Source: Sphingobium sufflavum
GTDB lineage: Bacteria; Pseudomonadota; Alphaproteobacteria; Sphingomonadales; Sphingomonadaceae
DNA length: 64,000 nt
NCBI RefSeq assembly: GCF_021403115.1
Contig: NZ_JAJSSH010000009.1
Location: forward strand, 124,001 to 188,000
Direction of reading: 5' to 3'
The translations under genes and the position numbers were made by a program. The notes beneath the pieces were generated by a model. That model was not told where the DNA came from and did not search any database. It saw only the letters and a list, made by a program, of their open reading frames with translations. Within the stretch, counting starts at the first letter, position 1. Each line of letters begins with the position of its first letter. Shown here one piece after another: positions 52,406-62,447 of this stretch.

Positions 52406-53488
52406 TCAGCGCGCCTTGGCCGACAATTTCCGCAGCGTTTCGAGTGCCGCATTAAGCGCGACATCCACTTCCGGCGCGACATCCCGCTCGTCATCGGCAG
52501 GGGGCAACGCCTCGACAGCGGTCGTAATCGGCGTGACGGGATAGCCGGTCAGGCTTTCCTCGACACGGTCCATCGCATTGGCCGCATCGCGCAGGGCAAC
52601 CCGCTGGGCCACGCCCTGTTCGAAACGGTCTACCAGCGACAGCAGCGAGGGCGGGCCGGGCGTTGCACTATCGGATGCCGGGGCAGCGCTCGCCACGAAG
52701 GGCGCTGTCACCGACGGGACCGGAGCCGCCACAGGCGCCGAAACAGGATTATCGCCTTGCGCCTTCGCCTCACGCTCGGCCAGCAGGCCCCGCACCCAGC
52801 TCAAATCCGAATCGCTCAGCGGCGCGGGGGAGCGGGGCAGCGGGCGGGGGCGATCCTCGCTGGTGGTATCGCGAATCGGGGAAGCGCAGGGCGGGACCGG
52901 GGGTGGCGGAGCCACATCCGGTCCCGCGTCGAGGACGGTGAGTTCGGTGACGCCCGGCAGATCACGGCTGACGACCAGCGGCGCGCGCGGCGGCGCGTCC
53001 GGATGCATGTCCCGGCGATTGCGGGCGAGAAAGTCGATGGGCACGGCCGCTTCGCGCTTGCTGCGCAAGACCGGACCGCGCGACAACGGCGCGGGATAGC
53101 TATCCAGGCCGCCGTCACCGCCACGGGCAAGGCGTGCCAGATGATGCAGTCCGAGGCTTCGCGTCCAACCCATGATGCCATTCCCTTTCATGCCCGGTCC
53201 AACACCCGCGATTCGCACCGCGCCGCCGTCGTCATCCCGGCCCGCCACGATGACCGCCGCGATGGCGGCCCCGATCAGGGCCAGAACGATCCGCACGGGC
53301 CACCCGATGGGGGGCGCCAGCACGGGCAAAAGCTCGGAAAGTCCGATGGACGCGAGGATGAGTTCGACCAGCTCGACCGGCACCGCGATCAGGCAGGTCA
53401 CTGTGACCAGACCCGCAATCGTGGCGCTTTTGAGCCTGTTTCGTTCCCTGCCTTGCGCCCTGAGGCGCTGATGAACTGACATGTCCAT
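52406..53488 (-). CDS. Membrane-anchored hypothetical protein, disordered C-terminal half
   Basis: 360 residues. Two membrane helices lie near residues 22-50 and 58-85 (IAGLVTVTCLIAVPVELVEL and WPVRIVLALIGAAIAAVIV). The rest is cytoplasmic and Pro/Ala/Asp-rich, with the LSDSDLSWVRGLLAEREAKAQG stretch and a helical end (ALNAALETLRKLSAKAR). GAGGGAG lies eight bases before the ATG. It starts 12 bases after the exosortase-associated glycosyltransferase, so they form an operon. No known family; an assembly partner for polysaccharide export is possible. Confidence 0.6.
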   Translation of the reverse strand: MDMSVHQRLRAQGRERNRLKSATIAGLVTVTCLIAVPVELVELILASIGLSELLPVLAPPIGWPVRIVLALIGAAIAAVIVAGRDDDGGAVRIAGVGPGMKGNGIMGWTRSLGLHHLARLARGGDGGLDSYPAPLSRGPVLRSKREAAVPIDFLARNRRDMHPDAPPRAPLVVSRDLPGVTELTVLDAGPDVAPPPPVPPCASPIRDTTSEDRPRPLPRSPAPLSDSDLSWVRGLLAEREAKAQGDNPVSAPVAAPVPSVTAPFVASAAPASDSATPGPPSLLSLVDRFEQGVAQRVALRDAANAMDRVEESLTGYPVTPITTAVEALPPADDERDVAPEVDVALNAALETLRKLSAKAR

Positions 53489-53500
53489 CCCGACGCTCCC

Positions 53501-54715
53501 TCAGCTTTCCAGCACCCTGCCTAGCAGGCGATGGTAAACAGGTTCGTAACGCAGGATATTGGTCGCCCAGTCGCGTTCCTGCTCGACAAAGCGGCGGGCG
53601 GTGATGCGGCGGGCATCCCATCCCTCCCGCGCGGACAGCAACCCGGCGATGGCGCGGGCGGCGGCGGGCGGATCATCGGGCGGGAACAGCGTGCCGGTGT
53701 CGCCGTCGCGGATCAGCTCGCGATGACCACCCACGGATGACGCCGCAACCAGCCGCCCCTGCGCCATCGCCTCCAGCGGCTTCAGCGGCGTGACCAGTTC
53801 GGTCAGGCGCATCGCCTTGCGCGGATAGGCCAGCACGTCGATCAGGCTGTAATAGCGTTCGACCTCCTCATGCGGGACGCGGCCGACGAAATGGATGGCG
53901 TGGGCGACCGGCGACGCGGCGGCCTGCACACGCAGCGCATCTTCACGCGGACCGCCACCGACCAGGAGGAGCCGCGCCATGGGTCGTTTTGCCAACAGAT
54001 GGGGCATGGCGGCGATCAGATCGTCCAGCCCCTCATAATCATAGAAGCTGCCGATGAAGCCCACTACGTCCGCCCCGTCGAGGCCGAGACGGGTGCGAAG
54101 CGCGGCATCGGGCGCGGCGGGCGATCCGAACACGCCCATGTCGACGCCATTGGGCGACACGATGATCTTGTCCCCTGCCACCCCCCGTTTGATGAGGTCG
54201 CCGCGCAACCCTTCGCAGATCACGGCCAGCGCATCGGCCCGGCGGACGGCATGGCTTTCCAGCGCGCGGGTGACGCGATAGCGAAGCGACCCCTGATGAT
54301 CCGTGCCGTTGCCGACTGCGGCATCCTCCCAGAAGGCGCGGATCTCATAGAGGAAGGGGATTCGGTGCCGCCGGGCGACCGGCAAGGCGGCGAGCGCGCT
54401 CAGCACCGGCGAATGGGCGTGGATCAGGTCCGGCTGCCAGTCGCGTACAGCGGCGGCGATGCCGCGCGACAGGGCGCGAATGTCCTGCCACTCCCGGATC
54501 GGGCCGATGCGGCTGGTCGCCACGCTGGGCACGCGCCGGAACGTCAGGCCCTCCACCGTCTCCTCCGCCGGACCAGACAGGACATGGCGACCGCCCGTGA
54601 TCCCCATCACCTGCCACCCGCGCGCCTGCTGCGCCTTCAGGATCGCACGGGTGCGAAAGGTATAGCCGCTGTGCAGCGGCAGGCTGTGGTCGAGGATGTG
54701 CAGGATACGGGTCAT
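53501..54715 (-). CDS. Exosortase-A-associated glycosyltransferase (GT4)
   Basis: 404 residues. GT-B fold glycosyltransferase family 4: ILHILDHSLPLHSGYTFRTRAIL at the start, HAHSPVLSALAAL, the nucleotide-sugar region VSPNGVDMGVF and GFIGSFYDYEGLDDLI, and the EX7E-like KPLEAMAQGRLVAASSVGGHREL. The overall match to TIGR04063-type proteins of exosortase A systems is by family recognition. It adds a sugar to a lipid-linked glycan at the inner membrane. The start is MTRILHIL at 54715. It is divergent from the small ORF and O-ligase genes. Confidence 0.85.
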   Translation of the reverse strand: MTRILHILDHSLPLHSGYTFRTRAILKAQQARGWQVMGITGGRHVLSGPAEETVEGLTFRRVPSVATSRIGPIREWQDIRALSRGIAAAVRDWQPDLIHAHSPVLSALAALPVARRHRIPFLYEIRAFWEDAAVGNGTDHQGSLRYRVTRALESHAVRRADALAVICEGLRGDLIKRGVAGDKIIVSPNGVDMGVFGSPAAPDAALRTRLGLDGADVVGFIGSFYDYEGLDDLIAAMPHLLAKRPMARLLLVGGGPREDALRVQAAASPVAHAIHFVGRVPHEEVERYYSLIDVLAYPRKAMRLTELVTPLKPLEAMAQGRLVAASSVGGHRELIRDGDTGTLFPPDDPPAAARAIAGLLSAREGWDARRITARRFVEQERDWATNILRYEPVYHRLLGRVLES

Positions 54716-54854
54716 GGTCACACCTTGTGCCATCAAGGGTTTAACGTGACGTCAACCCGACCCCATTAGGCAGGGAGCGCGCATCGGCAGGGACGATGCG
54801 TGGCGAAGCGACATCGGTGAAGAGACACGGGCAAGGGACCATGAGCGAAGGGAC

Positions 54855-55022
54855 ATGATCGACAATCTGACCCTTCTTCTCAGCCATGGTCTGATCCTGC
54901 TGACCTGCTGGCGGCTGCTGTCGCGCGCCGACCTGGACACCGACCGGCCGGACCCGGATCGCGGACTTTTCCGTCCCCGCTCCGCGTCCGCGGATACCCG
55001 CCGGGACGCAGGCGATGCGTGA
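54855..55022 (+). CDS. 55-residue membrane peptide coupled to the O-ligase
   Basis: ATG 54855 with GAAGGG upstream (54848-54853) opens 55 codons, ending eight bases inside the next gene. The N-terminal half (NLTLLLSHGLILLTCWRLLS) is a likely membrane helix, and the C-terminal half is Asp/Arg-rich and hydrophilic. The short overlap implies translational coupling. Too short for a confident family call; it could be a helper or regulatory peptide of the exosortase-type system. Confidence 0.6.
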   Translation: MIDNLTLLLSHGLILLTCWRLLSRADLDTDRPDPDRGLFRPRSASADTRRDAGDA

Positions 55023-56382
55023 TCTCGTCTTCATCGCCTTTCTCGCCGCCCTGTTCGGACTGGGCGCCAAGCGGCCGTTCATCCTGATCCTGACCTATGC
55101 CTATATCGACATCGTCTCACCGCAGCGGCTGACCTATTTCCTGCTCAACGCCATCCCCATCTCGCTGCTGGCCTTTGTCGCCTCCGTGGGAGCGTGGATC
55201 ATCTTCGATGACAAGGCGGATACGCGGCTGTCCTCCCGGCAATTCCTGCTGGGGCTGCTGCTGCTCTATTGCGGGATCACCACGGTCAACGCCGACTTCC
55301 CGCTCGACGCCGCCGACAAGTGGAGCTGGGTTTGGAAGGCGCTGGTCTTCGCCATCTTCCTCCCCCTCACCCTGCGCACCCGGCTGCGCATCGAGGCGCT
55401 CAGCCTCGTCATGGTGCTGTCGGCCAGTGCGATCATCATCAACGGCGGGATCAAGACGGCGCTGTCGGGCGGCGGTTATGGCGTGCTGAACCTGATGGTC
55501 GACAATAATGCGGGCATGTATGAAGGCTCGATCATCTCCACGGTCGCCATCTGCATCATACCGCTGATCCTCTATCTGGCGAACTATGGCACCATCTTTC
55601 GTCCCGACTGGCGGGTAAAGCTGTTCGCCTATGGCTTCTGCCTCGCCTGCCTGCTGATCCCGATCGGCACGGAAGCGCGCACTGGCCTGATCTGCGCCGC
55701 GATCCTGGGCGGCCTGATGTTCCTGAACGTGAAGCGCAAGATGCTCTATGCGACAGGCGGCTTCATCGCCCTGCTGTGCGCCATCCCGTTCCTGCCCGCC
55801 AGCTTCACCAGCCGCATGGACACCATCTCCAACTATCAGGGCGACCAGAGCGCATCGACCCGCGTCGCCGTGTGGAAATGGACCCTCGACTATGTAAAGG
55901 AGCATCCGTTCGGTGGCGGCTTCGACGCCTATCGCTCCAACAGTTTCGAATATCAGACGGTCAAGAATGTGACCGACCAGAACGGCAATGTCACGGTCGA
56001 ACGCAAGACCGTGGTGGACAAGGCCCGCGCCTATCACTCCAGCTATTTCGAGATGCTGGGCGAACAGGGCTATCTGGGCATGCTGCTCTGGCTGGTGCTG
56101 CATTTCGGCACGATGCTGCGCACCGAACAGGTGCGCCGTCGCTATCGCCACACGACCGACCCGGACAAGCTGTGGATCGCCCCCTATGCGCAGGCGATGA
56201 GCCAGGGGCACCTCATCTACATGATCGGCTCCCTGTTCGTCGGTATCGCTTTCCAGCCTTTCGTCTTCATGCTGATGGCGCTCCAGATCGGGCTGAGCAC
56301 CTATGTAAAGCGGCTGGAGAAGGCTGGCGACTGGCAGCCGATGGTGACGGTGCAAAAGGGTCGGGCGATGGTGGCTGCCTGA
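55015..56382 (+). CDS. Putative O-glycosylation ligase, exosortase-A-associated (O-antigen ligase family)
   Basis: 455 residues, about ten membrane helices. The Wzy/WaaL-type loop (between residues 265 and 345) includes EHPFGGGFDAYRSNSFEY and the AYHSSYFEMLGEQGYLG motif with the His-Ser-Ser stretch known from TIGR03097 ligases, followed by LWLVLHFGTML. It would transfer a preformed glycan onto protein or lipid in the periplasm. It overlaps the preceding 55-residue gene by eight bases. Exosortase itself is not in this window. Confidence 0.87.
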   Translation: MRDLVFIAFLAALFGLGAKRPFILILTYAYIDIVSPQRLTYFLLNAIPISLLAFVASVGAWIIFDDKADTRLSSRQFLLGLLLLYCGITTVNADFPLDAADKWSWVWKALVFAIFLPLTLRTRLRIEALSLVMVLSASAIIINGGIKTALSGGGYGVLNLMVDNNAGMYEGSIISTVAICIIPLILYLANYGTIFRPDWRVKLFAYGFCLACLLIPIGTEARTGLICAAILGGLMFLNVKRKMLYATGGFIALLCAIPFLPASFTSRMDTISNYQGDQSASTRVAVWKWTLDYVKEHPFGGGFDAYRSNSFEYQTVKNVTDQNGNVTVERKTVVDKARAYHSSYFEMLGEQGYLGMLLWLVLHFGTMLRTEQVRRRYRHTTDPDKLWIAPYAQAMSQGHLIYMIGSLFVGIAFQPFVFMLMALQIGLSTYVKRLEKAGDWQPMVTVQKGRAMVAA

Positions 56383-56414
56383 GGAAAACTTGGGCAGATT
56401 CTTGGCATCCCGCC

Positions 56415-56505
56415 GTTCGTCATGAGCTTGTCGAAGGACTGCACTTTTCCTTCGAACGGAAGCCAAAGGAAAATGAACGGTCCTTCGACACCGTCACGAC
56501 AAACG
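56415..56505. repeat. Second copy of the TCGAAGGAC inverted repeat
   Basis: GTTCGTCATGAGCTTGTCGA (from 56415) has an imperfect inverse at 56480-56504. It is the same element type as at 33313-33400, with arms of about 24 bases. Confidence 0.75.
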
Positions 56506-56537
56506 GGTTTCCGGCAACTCACGGACACTTCCGCCCG

Positions 56538-56885
56538 TTACCGACCCCCTGCAACCCCCAGCCGCTCCAGCCACGCCGCCGCCTGTTTCGGTTCCCCCGG
56601 CGCGCTAGGCGCCACCGGGCCACGCGACTTTTCGAACTCTGCATGGAGGTCAAACGGCTCCAGCCCCAGTTGATCACGCATCGCGTCAATCTCCTCGCCC
56701 AGATCGCACAGCGCCGTCACGACCGGCGCGACTTTCGCCCGCGCAGCCTTGTCCCTGCTATGATCGAACAGGCCCCAGACGCCGGCCGCGGTGCTTTGCA
56801 GCGCCGCGATCAGGGCCTCGCGATACTCCGTCTCCAGTTCCGCCCGGCGGGTGTCGAGACGTTCGAGGCGGTCGGCTCTGGCCAT
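56538..56885 (-). CDS. Small helical hypothetical protein
   Basis: 115 residues, mostly helical: RLERLDTRRAELETEYREAL and then GVWGLFDHSRDKAARAKVAPVV. It is cytoplasmic with no signal. It starts four bases after the transaldolase stop and is surely co-transcribed. The pattern is that of a conserved sphingomonad protein of unknown function; I cannot name a family. Confidence 0.65.
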   Translation of the reverse strand: MARADRLERLDTRRAELETEYREALIAALQSTAAGVWGLFDHSRDKAARAKVAPVVTALCDLGEEIDAMRDQLGLEPFDLHAEFEKSRGPVAPSAPGEPKQAAAWLERLGVAGGR

Positions 56886-56889
56886 GGAA

Positions 56890-57543
56890 TCAGAGGATCG
56901 ACTGACCGGTCTTCGCCCAGTCGGCTTCGAACTGCGCCAATCCCTTTTCGGTCAGCACATGGTTGAACAGCGACTTGATGACGGAGGGCGGCGCGGTGAT
57001 GACATCGGCACCGATCTTGGCACATTCCAGCACATGGATCGGGTGGCGCAGCGACGCGGCCAGGATTTCCGTCGAGAAATCATAATTGTCATAGATCAGG
57101 CGAATGTCCTCGATCAGCGCCAGACCGTCGAAGCCATTGTCGTCATGACGGCCGACGAAGGGCGAGATGAAGGCCGCGCCGGCCTTGGCCGCCAGCAGCG
57201 CCTGATTGGCCGAGAAGCAGAGCGTCACATTGACCTGAACACCCTCGGACGACAGCGCCTTGCAGGTCTTCAGCCCGTCGATGGTCAGCGGCACCTTAAT
57301 CGCGACATTGGGCGCGATCTTGCGGAGGACGGCGGCCTCCTTCATCATCGTTTCATGGTCGAGCGCGACGACTTCGGCGGAGACGGGACCGTCCACCAGA
57401 CCGCAAATCTCCTCGACCACTTCCAGGAACTTGCGCCCCGACTTGGCGATCAGCGAGGGATTGGTGGTCACGCCGTCCAGCAGGCCGGTGGCGGCCAGAT
57501 CGCGAATTTCGGCGGTGTCTGCGGTGTCGACGAAGAATTTCAT
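56890..57543 (-). CDS. fsa: Transaldolase / fructose-6-phosphate aldolase-like (TalC/Fsa)
   Basis: 217 residues, the short single-domain class. Family motifs: [29 protein letters not shown], and the Schiff-base Lys in NVAIKVPLT, followed by [13 protein letters not shown] and [11 protein letters not shown]. It acts in the pentose phosphate pathway (transaldolase) or cleaves fructose 6-phosphate; sequence alone does not separate these. The ATG at 57543 is where the family begins. Divergent from priA. Confidence 0.93.
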   Translation of the reverse strand: MKFFVDTADTAEIRDLAATGLLDGVTTNPSLIAKSGRKFLEVVEEICGLVDGPVSAEVVALDHETMMKEAAVLRKIAPNVAIKVPLTIDGLKTCKALSSEGVQVNVTLCFSANQALLAAKAGAAFISPFVGRHDDNGFDGLALIEDIRLIYDNYDFSTEILAASLRHPIHVLECAKIGADVITAPPSVIKSLFNHVLTEKGLAQFEADWAKTGQSIL

Positions 57544-57654
57544 GGCGTGCTTCCCTGTACGGCGCCGGGCGCGCCGGTGATTCGATTGCGGCGCTATAGC
57601 GCGCAGCCGGTGCGAGCGGTAGCGCGCGGACGCGCCACCCGCTAAGGATCGGGC

Positions 57655-59823
57655 ATGAGCCGAATTCGCGTGATTACCCTCAATGCCGCACTGGGGCCGC
57701 TCGACTATCGCCTGCCCCATGGCATGATCGCGCAGCCGGGCAGCATCGTCGTCGCGCCGCTGGGACCGCGGCAGGTGATCGGCGTGGTATGGGACGATGG
57801 CAGCTTTCCCGATACGGAGACGGTCGGCGACAATCGCCTGCGCTCGCTGCTGTCGGTGGTGGACGTGCCGCCCCTGCCCGCGCCCTTGCGCCGGTTGATC
57901 GAGTGGACAGCCGACTATTATTGCGCACCGCCCGCCGCTGTCCTGCGCATGGCCATCGCCTCCGTCTCCGCGCTGGAAGGCGCGCGATCCGTCATCGAAT
58001 ATCGCGCGACCGGGCGCGATCCACTGCGCAACACGCCCAAGCGGCAACAGGCCCTCGACCGCATCGGCGAGCGACAGGGGCTGGTGCGCGAACTGGCGAT
58101 GATCGGCGGCGTGTCTGACGCGGTGATCCGCGGCCTCGTCAAGGATGGCGCGATCGAAGGGGTGGAGGTCAGCATGGACACGCCCTTTGCCGACCCCGAC
58201 CCGGCCTTCGCCCCCGTCGACCTGTCGCCCGAACAGACGGCGGCGGCGGACCGGCTGGTCGAGTTGACGCGGGGACAGGCCTTCCACCCCCTCCTCCTCG
58301 ACGGCGTCACCGGATCGGGCAAGACGGAGGTCTATTTCGAGGCGGTAGCGGAAGCGATCCGCATGGGGCGGCAGGTCGTCGTCCTCCTCCCCGAAATCGC
58401 GCTCACTGAACCCTTCCTCGGCCGCTTCGCCAAACGCTTCGGGCATGAGCCAGTGGCATGGCACAGCGGCCTGCGCCAGACCGAGCGCCGCCGGGCATGG
58501 CGCGCCATTGCCAACGGCACGGCCCGCGTCGTGGTCGGCGCGCGCTCCGCCCTGTTCCTGCCCTACGCCAACCTCGGCCTGATTATCGTGGACGAGGCGC
58601 ATGAGACAAGCTTCAAGCAGGAGGATGGCGTGCGCTATCATGCCCGCGACGTGGCGGTGATGCGCGGCAAGATGGAGGGCTGCCCGGTCATCCTCGCCTC
58701 CGCCACCCCCGCTATTGAAACCCGGCATCAGGTCGCGCTGGGCCGTTATGAAGAGATCAAGCTGCCCGCCCGCTATGGCGGCGCGGTGATGCCGGAGATC
58801 ATCGGCGTCAACCTGATCGAGACGCCACCCGAACGCGGCCGCTGGATCGCGCCGCCGCTGGTCAAGGCGATGGAGGAGGCGCTGGAGAGGGGTGAGCAAT
58901 CTCTCCTGTTCCTCAACCGGCGCGGCTATGCACCGCTGACCCTGTGCCGCCATTGCGGGCATCGCTTCCAGTGCCCCAACTGCACGGCGTGGATGGTGGA
59001 ACATCGCCTGACCCACCGCCTTGCCTGCCATCATTGCGGCCATGTCACACCGGCCCCCAAGGAATGTCCCGAATGTCATGCGGACGACAGCCTCGTCGCC
59101 TGCGGCCCCGGCGTGGAACGCATCGCGGACGAGGCCGCCGCCCTGTTCCCCACCGCCCGCACCGCCATCGTCACGTCGGACACGCTGTGGTCGCCCGCAA
59201 AAGCAGCGGAGTTCGTGCGCGACGTGACGGGCGGGGCCATCGACATCATCATCGGCACACAACTCGTCACCAAGGGCTATCATTTCCCCAACCTGACGCT
59301 GGTGGGCGTGATCGACGCCGACCTCGGCCTGGAAGGGGGCGATCTGCGCGCCTCCGAACGCACCTTCCAGCAGATCGTGCAGGTGTCGGGACGCGCGGGC
59401 CGCGGCGAGAAGCCGGGCCGCGTCTTCATCCAGACCCATATGCCCGACGCCCCGGTGCTGAAGGCGCTTCTGTCCGGCGACAGCGCACGCTTCTACGCGA
59501 CGGAGACGGAGGGACGGCGCATCGCCCATGCCCCGCCCTTCGGACGCTTTGCCGCGATCATCGTGTCGGACGTGGACGCGCAGGAGGCCAAGAACAGCGC
59601 CCACCGCATCGGCAATGCGAAACCGACGGTGGACGGGGTAGAAATCTATGGCCCCGCACCGGCCCCTCTGGCGGTGCTGCGCGGTCGCCATCGCCACCGC
59701 ATCCTGATCCACGCCCGGCGCCAGATCGACGTGCAAACCATGATCCGCGACTGGCTGGGCCAGGTGGAGTGGAAGGCGTCGACACGGGTGGCGGTGGACG
59801 TCGACCCCTATAGTTTCGTTTGA
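57655..59823 (+). CDS. priA: Primosomal protein N' (PriA)
   Basis: 722 residues. The N-terminal DNA-binding part is followed by the helicase with Walker [16 protein letters not shown] box [11 protein letters not shown], and motif [19 protein letters not shown]. Zinc-binding cysteines are intact ([30 protein letters not shown]). It reloads the replisome at stalled forks. ATG 57655 has AAGGAT upstream. It runs in opposite direction to fsa, from a shared upstream region of 111 bases. Confidence 0.97.
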   Translation: MSRIRVITLNAALGPLDYRLPHGMIAQPGSIVVAPLGPRQVIGVVWDDGSFPDTETVGDNRLRSLLSVVDVPPLPAPLRRLIEWTADYYCAPPAAVLRMAIASVSALEGARSVIEYRATGRDPLRNTPKRQQALDRIGERQGLVRELAMIGGVSDAVIRGLVKDGAIEGVEVSMDTPFADPDPAFAPVDLSPEQTAAADRLVELTRGQAFHPLLLDGVTGSGKTEVYFEAVAEAIRMGRQVVVLLPEIALTEPFLGRFAKRFGHEPVAWHSGLRQTERRRAWRAIANGTARVVVGARSALFLPYANLGLIIVDEAHETSFKQEDGVRYHARDVAVMRGKMEGCPVILASATPAIETRHQVALGRYEEIKLPARYGGAVMPEIIGVNLIETPPERGRWIAPPLVKAMEEALERGEQSLLFLNRRGYAPLTLCRHCGHRFQCPNCTAWMVEHRLTHRLACHHCGHVTPAPKECPECHADDSLVACGPGVERIADEAAALFPTARTAIVTSDTLWSPAKAAEFVRDVTGGAIDIIIGTQLVTKGYHFPNLTLVGVIDADLGLEGGDLRASERTFQQIVQVSGRAGRGEKPGRVFIQTHMPDAPVLKALLSGDSARFYATETEGRRIAHAPPFGRFAAIIVSDVDAQEAKNSAHRIGNAKPTVDGVEIYGPAPAPLAVLRGRHRHRILIHARRQIDVQTMIRDWLGQVEWKASTRVAVDVDPYSFV

Positions 59824-59840
59824 GAAGGGCAGTGACGCGC

Positions 59841-60764
59841 ATGACCGGATGGACCACCGCCGACCTCCTGCCCCAAACCGGCCACTATTGCGTCATCACG
59901 GGGGCGACGGGCGGTATCGGCCTCGAAACCGCGCTGGCGCTGGCGGGGGCGGGATGCATGGTCCTGCTCACCGGGCGCGATCCGGGCAAGGGCGTACGCG
60001 CCCTCACCACCATCCGCGCAGCCCATCCCGATGCACAGGTCGCCTTTGCCCTGTGCGACGTGGCAAGCCTGTCATCCGTCAACCGCTTTGCCGACGGACT
60101 GGTCGCGGCGGGGCGGCCCCTGGACATGCTCATCAACAATGCAGGCGTGATGGCCCTGCCCCGTCGCGAACTGACCGTCGATGGGCATGAGGCGCAGTTC
60201 GGCACCAATGTCGTCGGCCATTATCGGCTGACGGCCCGGTTGATGCCGCTGCTCCGCGCCGCCGCCAGCCCGCGCGTCGTACAATTGGCCAGCCTCGCCC
60301 ACTTGCGCGGTCGTATCGTCCTCGACGATCTGGATGCGGAGCAAAGCTACGACCCCTGGACCCGCTATCAGCAGTCGAAACTCGCCATGCTGCTCTTCGC
60401 GCTCGAACTGCAACGGCGCAGCGATTCGGGAGGATGGGGGGTCACCAGCCTCGCCGCCCATCCCGGCCTCGCCTCCACCAACCTGTTCCGGCGCGGTCCG
60501 AGGGAGAGCCTCTACGCCCGTCTGCGCACCGCGGTCATCGACCTGTTCTGCCAGAGCGGCGCGGCGGGAGCATGGCCGACCCTGATGGCCGCGACCGCGC
60601 CGGACGTGACGCCCGGCGGCTATTATGGCCCCACCGGCTTCATGGAGACGCGTGGCCCCGCCGGTCCTGCCCGCATTGGTCCCAACGCGCGCGACGCTGC
60701 GCTGGCCGCCCAGCTATGGGACAGGCTGGCGGCGATGACCGGCGCGGTCTGGCCGGAGGGATAG
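59841..60764 (+). CDS. Short-chain dehydrogenase/reductase (SDR), retinol-dehydrogenase-like
   Basis: 307 residues from ATG 59841, with GAAGGG upstream (59823-59828). NAD(P)-binding [12 protein letters not shown] (INNAGVM) and catalytic YxxxK (RYQQSKLAM) are present; the substrate-binding end is of the WWOX/retinol-dehydrogenase-like subgroup. The substrate cannot be told. It begins 17 bases after priA. Its 3' end overlaps the 3' end of the ada gene by 51 bases in convergent orientation. Confidence 0.88.
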   Translation: MTGWTTADLLPQTGHYCVITGATGGIGLETALALAGAGCMVLLTGRDPGKGVRALTTIRAAHPDAQVAFALCDVASLSSVNRFADGLVAAGRPLDMLINNAGVMALPRRELTVDGHEAQFGTNVVGHYRLTARLMPLLRAAASPRVVQLASLAHLRGRIVLDDLDAEQSYDPWTRYQQSKLAMLLFALELQRRSDSGGWGVTSLAAHPGLASTNLFRRGPRESLYARLRTAVIDLFCQSGAAGAWPTLMAATAPDVTPGGYYGPTGFMETRGPAGPARIGPNARDAALAAQLWDRLAAMTGAVWPEG

Positions 60765-61586
60765 GTCACCCACCCCGTCCCCGCCGACCGGCATCGGCAC
60801 AAGGACCGACCGGGGCTTCGCCATATCCTCCACCAGCGCCACGATAGGCGCGGCGACCGCCGCGAAACCCTCTCCCCCGGCGACGATCTCCGCCCGTGGG
60901 AAATGGGCGCGCAATTCCGTCTCTCCCTCACCAAAGGCGATATGGCACGGCCCCTTGTCCGTTGCCGCGACCAGCAACGAACCATGGCGGGTCGCCACCA
61001 CTGTATGGCGGATAACCTCCCCCGCCCCGCCATTCCTCCACGCCGTCGGCGTCATCCCCAACCGCACGCGGGCGTCCGCATAGGCACGGCTGGGCGCTTC
61101 ATAGCCGGCGCGATAGATCGCCTCTGTCACATTGCCGTCACCCGCCCGCAACCGCGCGGCAAGCCGGTCGGCACGCACCGACCGGGTGTAGGCGGCAGGG
61201 GTCAGGCCCGTATCCCGCTTAAACAAACGATGGAAATGATGCGGCGCATAGCCCGTCGCCCGCGCGATGGCGTCAAGCGACAGCCGCGCCTCACTCGCCG
61301 CGATCAGCCGCAGCGCCTCCGCCACAGCCGCACTGTCGCGCGCGGCATCGTCCGGGCGGCAGCGCAGGCAGGGCCGGTATCCCGCCGCCCGCGCCGCCGC
61401 GCCATCCGCATGGAACTCGACATTCTCACGCCGGGGCCGCCGGGCCGGGCAACTGGGCTTGCAATATATATGAGTCGTGCGCACCGCGACCACGAAAGCG
61501 CCATCGCTCCCCCGGTCTCGCGCCTGAAACGCTGCCCAGGCACCCTCTTCGTCCATCCTGGCCTCTGGCGTGGCGGCGTTCGACAT
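60714..61586 (-). CDS. ada: Ada-type protein, truncated in the methyltransferase domain
   Basis: 290 residues. The Ada N-terminal zinc domain is intact: YCKPSCPAR with Cys42 and Cys46, CLRCRPDD with Cys73 and Cys76 (E. coli Cys38, 42, 69, 72). An AraC-type DNA-binding domain follows (SLDAIARATGYAPHHFHRLFK, TGLTPAAYTRS). The C-terminal O6-alkylguanine methyltransferase begins (HTVVATRHGSLLVAATDKG) but stops after VEDMAKPRSVLV with no PCHR active site. It could still sense methyl phosphotriesters and regulate, like AdaA of Bacillus. No alternative frame continues the missing part, so this is a true truncation. Confidence 0.8.
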   Translation of the reverse strand: MSNAATPEARMDEEGAWAAFQARDRGSDGAFVVAVRTTHIYCKPSCPARRPRRENVEFHADGAAARAAGYRPCLRCRPDDAARDSAAVAEALRLIAASEARLSLDAIARATGYAPHHFHRLFKRDTGLTPAAYTRSVRADRLAARLRAGDGNVTEAIYRAGYEAPSRAYADARVRLGMTPTAWRNGGAGEVIRHTVVATRHGSLLVAATDKGPCHIAFGEGETELRAHFPRAEIVAGGEGFAAVAAPIVALVEDMAKPRSVLVPMPVGGDGVGDLSLRPDRAGHRRQPVP

Positions 61587-61679
61587 CGACCTGTCCCTAT
61601 GCGGCAATTGTGCGGCCCATGTGGGGATGGGAGAGGCGCGATGCATCCCGTTTCTTGCGGTCAAAACAGCGGTCGATGT

Positions 61680-62285
61680 TCAGTCCATCACAGCCGACAG
61701 CAGTGTCCGTAGCCCAACCTCTCCGGTCCAGTGCGCCGCCCGCCATCCCACGGCCCTTGCACCCTCCACATTCGCCATCTTGTCGTCGATGAAGAAAAGT
61801 TCGTCCGGTGCAAAACCGGTCCGACTCTCAATAGCATGAAAGAAGGCCGCGTCCGGCTTTGAGCAGCCCAGCAACGCGGCATAGTGCATCCCGTCGAAGT
61901 GCACCCCAAACCCCATCGTCGTCCACAAATATCGCGCCCGTTCATGCTCCTGCACCGTGGCGAGATGCGTCTCGATCTCCTGTTCACGCAGGGCGATCAG
62001 GTCGTCCAGCAAGAGGCGGTCCACATGCGCGTCATGGGCGAACCAGTAATCCACCAGCGTCCCGCACTCGACATGCGGCGCGACCTCCGCCAGCACCCGC
62101 GACAGTCGCGCCTGCAAGCCCGCCCGGCCATGCACGATGTCGTCCCAATGAACCGCGAAAAAATATCGTTGCAGATCCTGCACAGAAATACCCAGATCGC
62201 GTTCCAGATGGACGCTCCACCCCGCCGGATCGGGATGCCGGACGAGGACGCCGTCCACATCCACCATGATAGCCCTGGTCGTCAT
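61680..62285 (-). CDS. HAD family hydrolase
   Basis: 201 residues from MTTRAIMVDVDG at 62285. HAD motif I is MVDVDGVLVRH, where the second Asp is retained, and motif IV is FFIDDKMANVEGARA; the Lys is in LGCSKPDAAFF. The cap is the small helical type. Phosphatase of unknown substrate, most likely sugar or nucleotide. It is 93 bases downstream of ada on the same strand, which gives no functional hint. Confidence 0.85.
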   Translation of the reverse strand: MTTRAIMVDVDGVLVRHPDPAGWSVHLERDLGISVQDLQRYFFAVHWDDIVHGRAGLQARLSRVLAEVAPHVECGTLVDYWFAHDAHVDRLLLDDLIALREQEIETHLATVQEHERARYLWTTMGFGVHFDGMHYAALLGCSKPDAAFFHAIESRTGFAPDELFFIDDKMANVEGARAVGWRAAHWTGEVGLRTLLSAVMD

Positions 62286-62447
62286 GGAACCCCGCCACGC
62301 CCGTTTGCTGCCAAGTTCGTTTGCCCTCAAGCCCGATTGCCCATGGTGACATATCGCGCCACCAAACAGGACGCCATCCCGAATGGAGGACATCCACCTC
62401 TCCCTTTTTTGTGTCGTTCCACCGCGCCAGCCGATATGGGTCGCGCC

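Noticed and set aside
53501..56382. Complete exosortase A/PEP-CTERM locus
   Set aside because: Only the associated glycosyltransferase and ligase are here; exosortase and PEP-CTERM substrates are not visible in the window.
57544..59736. Upstream extension of the transaldolase frame to 948 codons
   Set aside because: The added part is antisense to priA; the family starts at the ATG at 57543.
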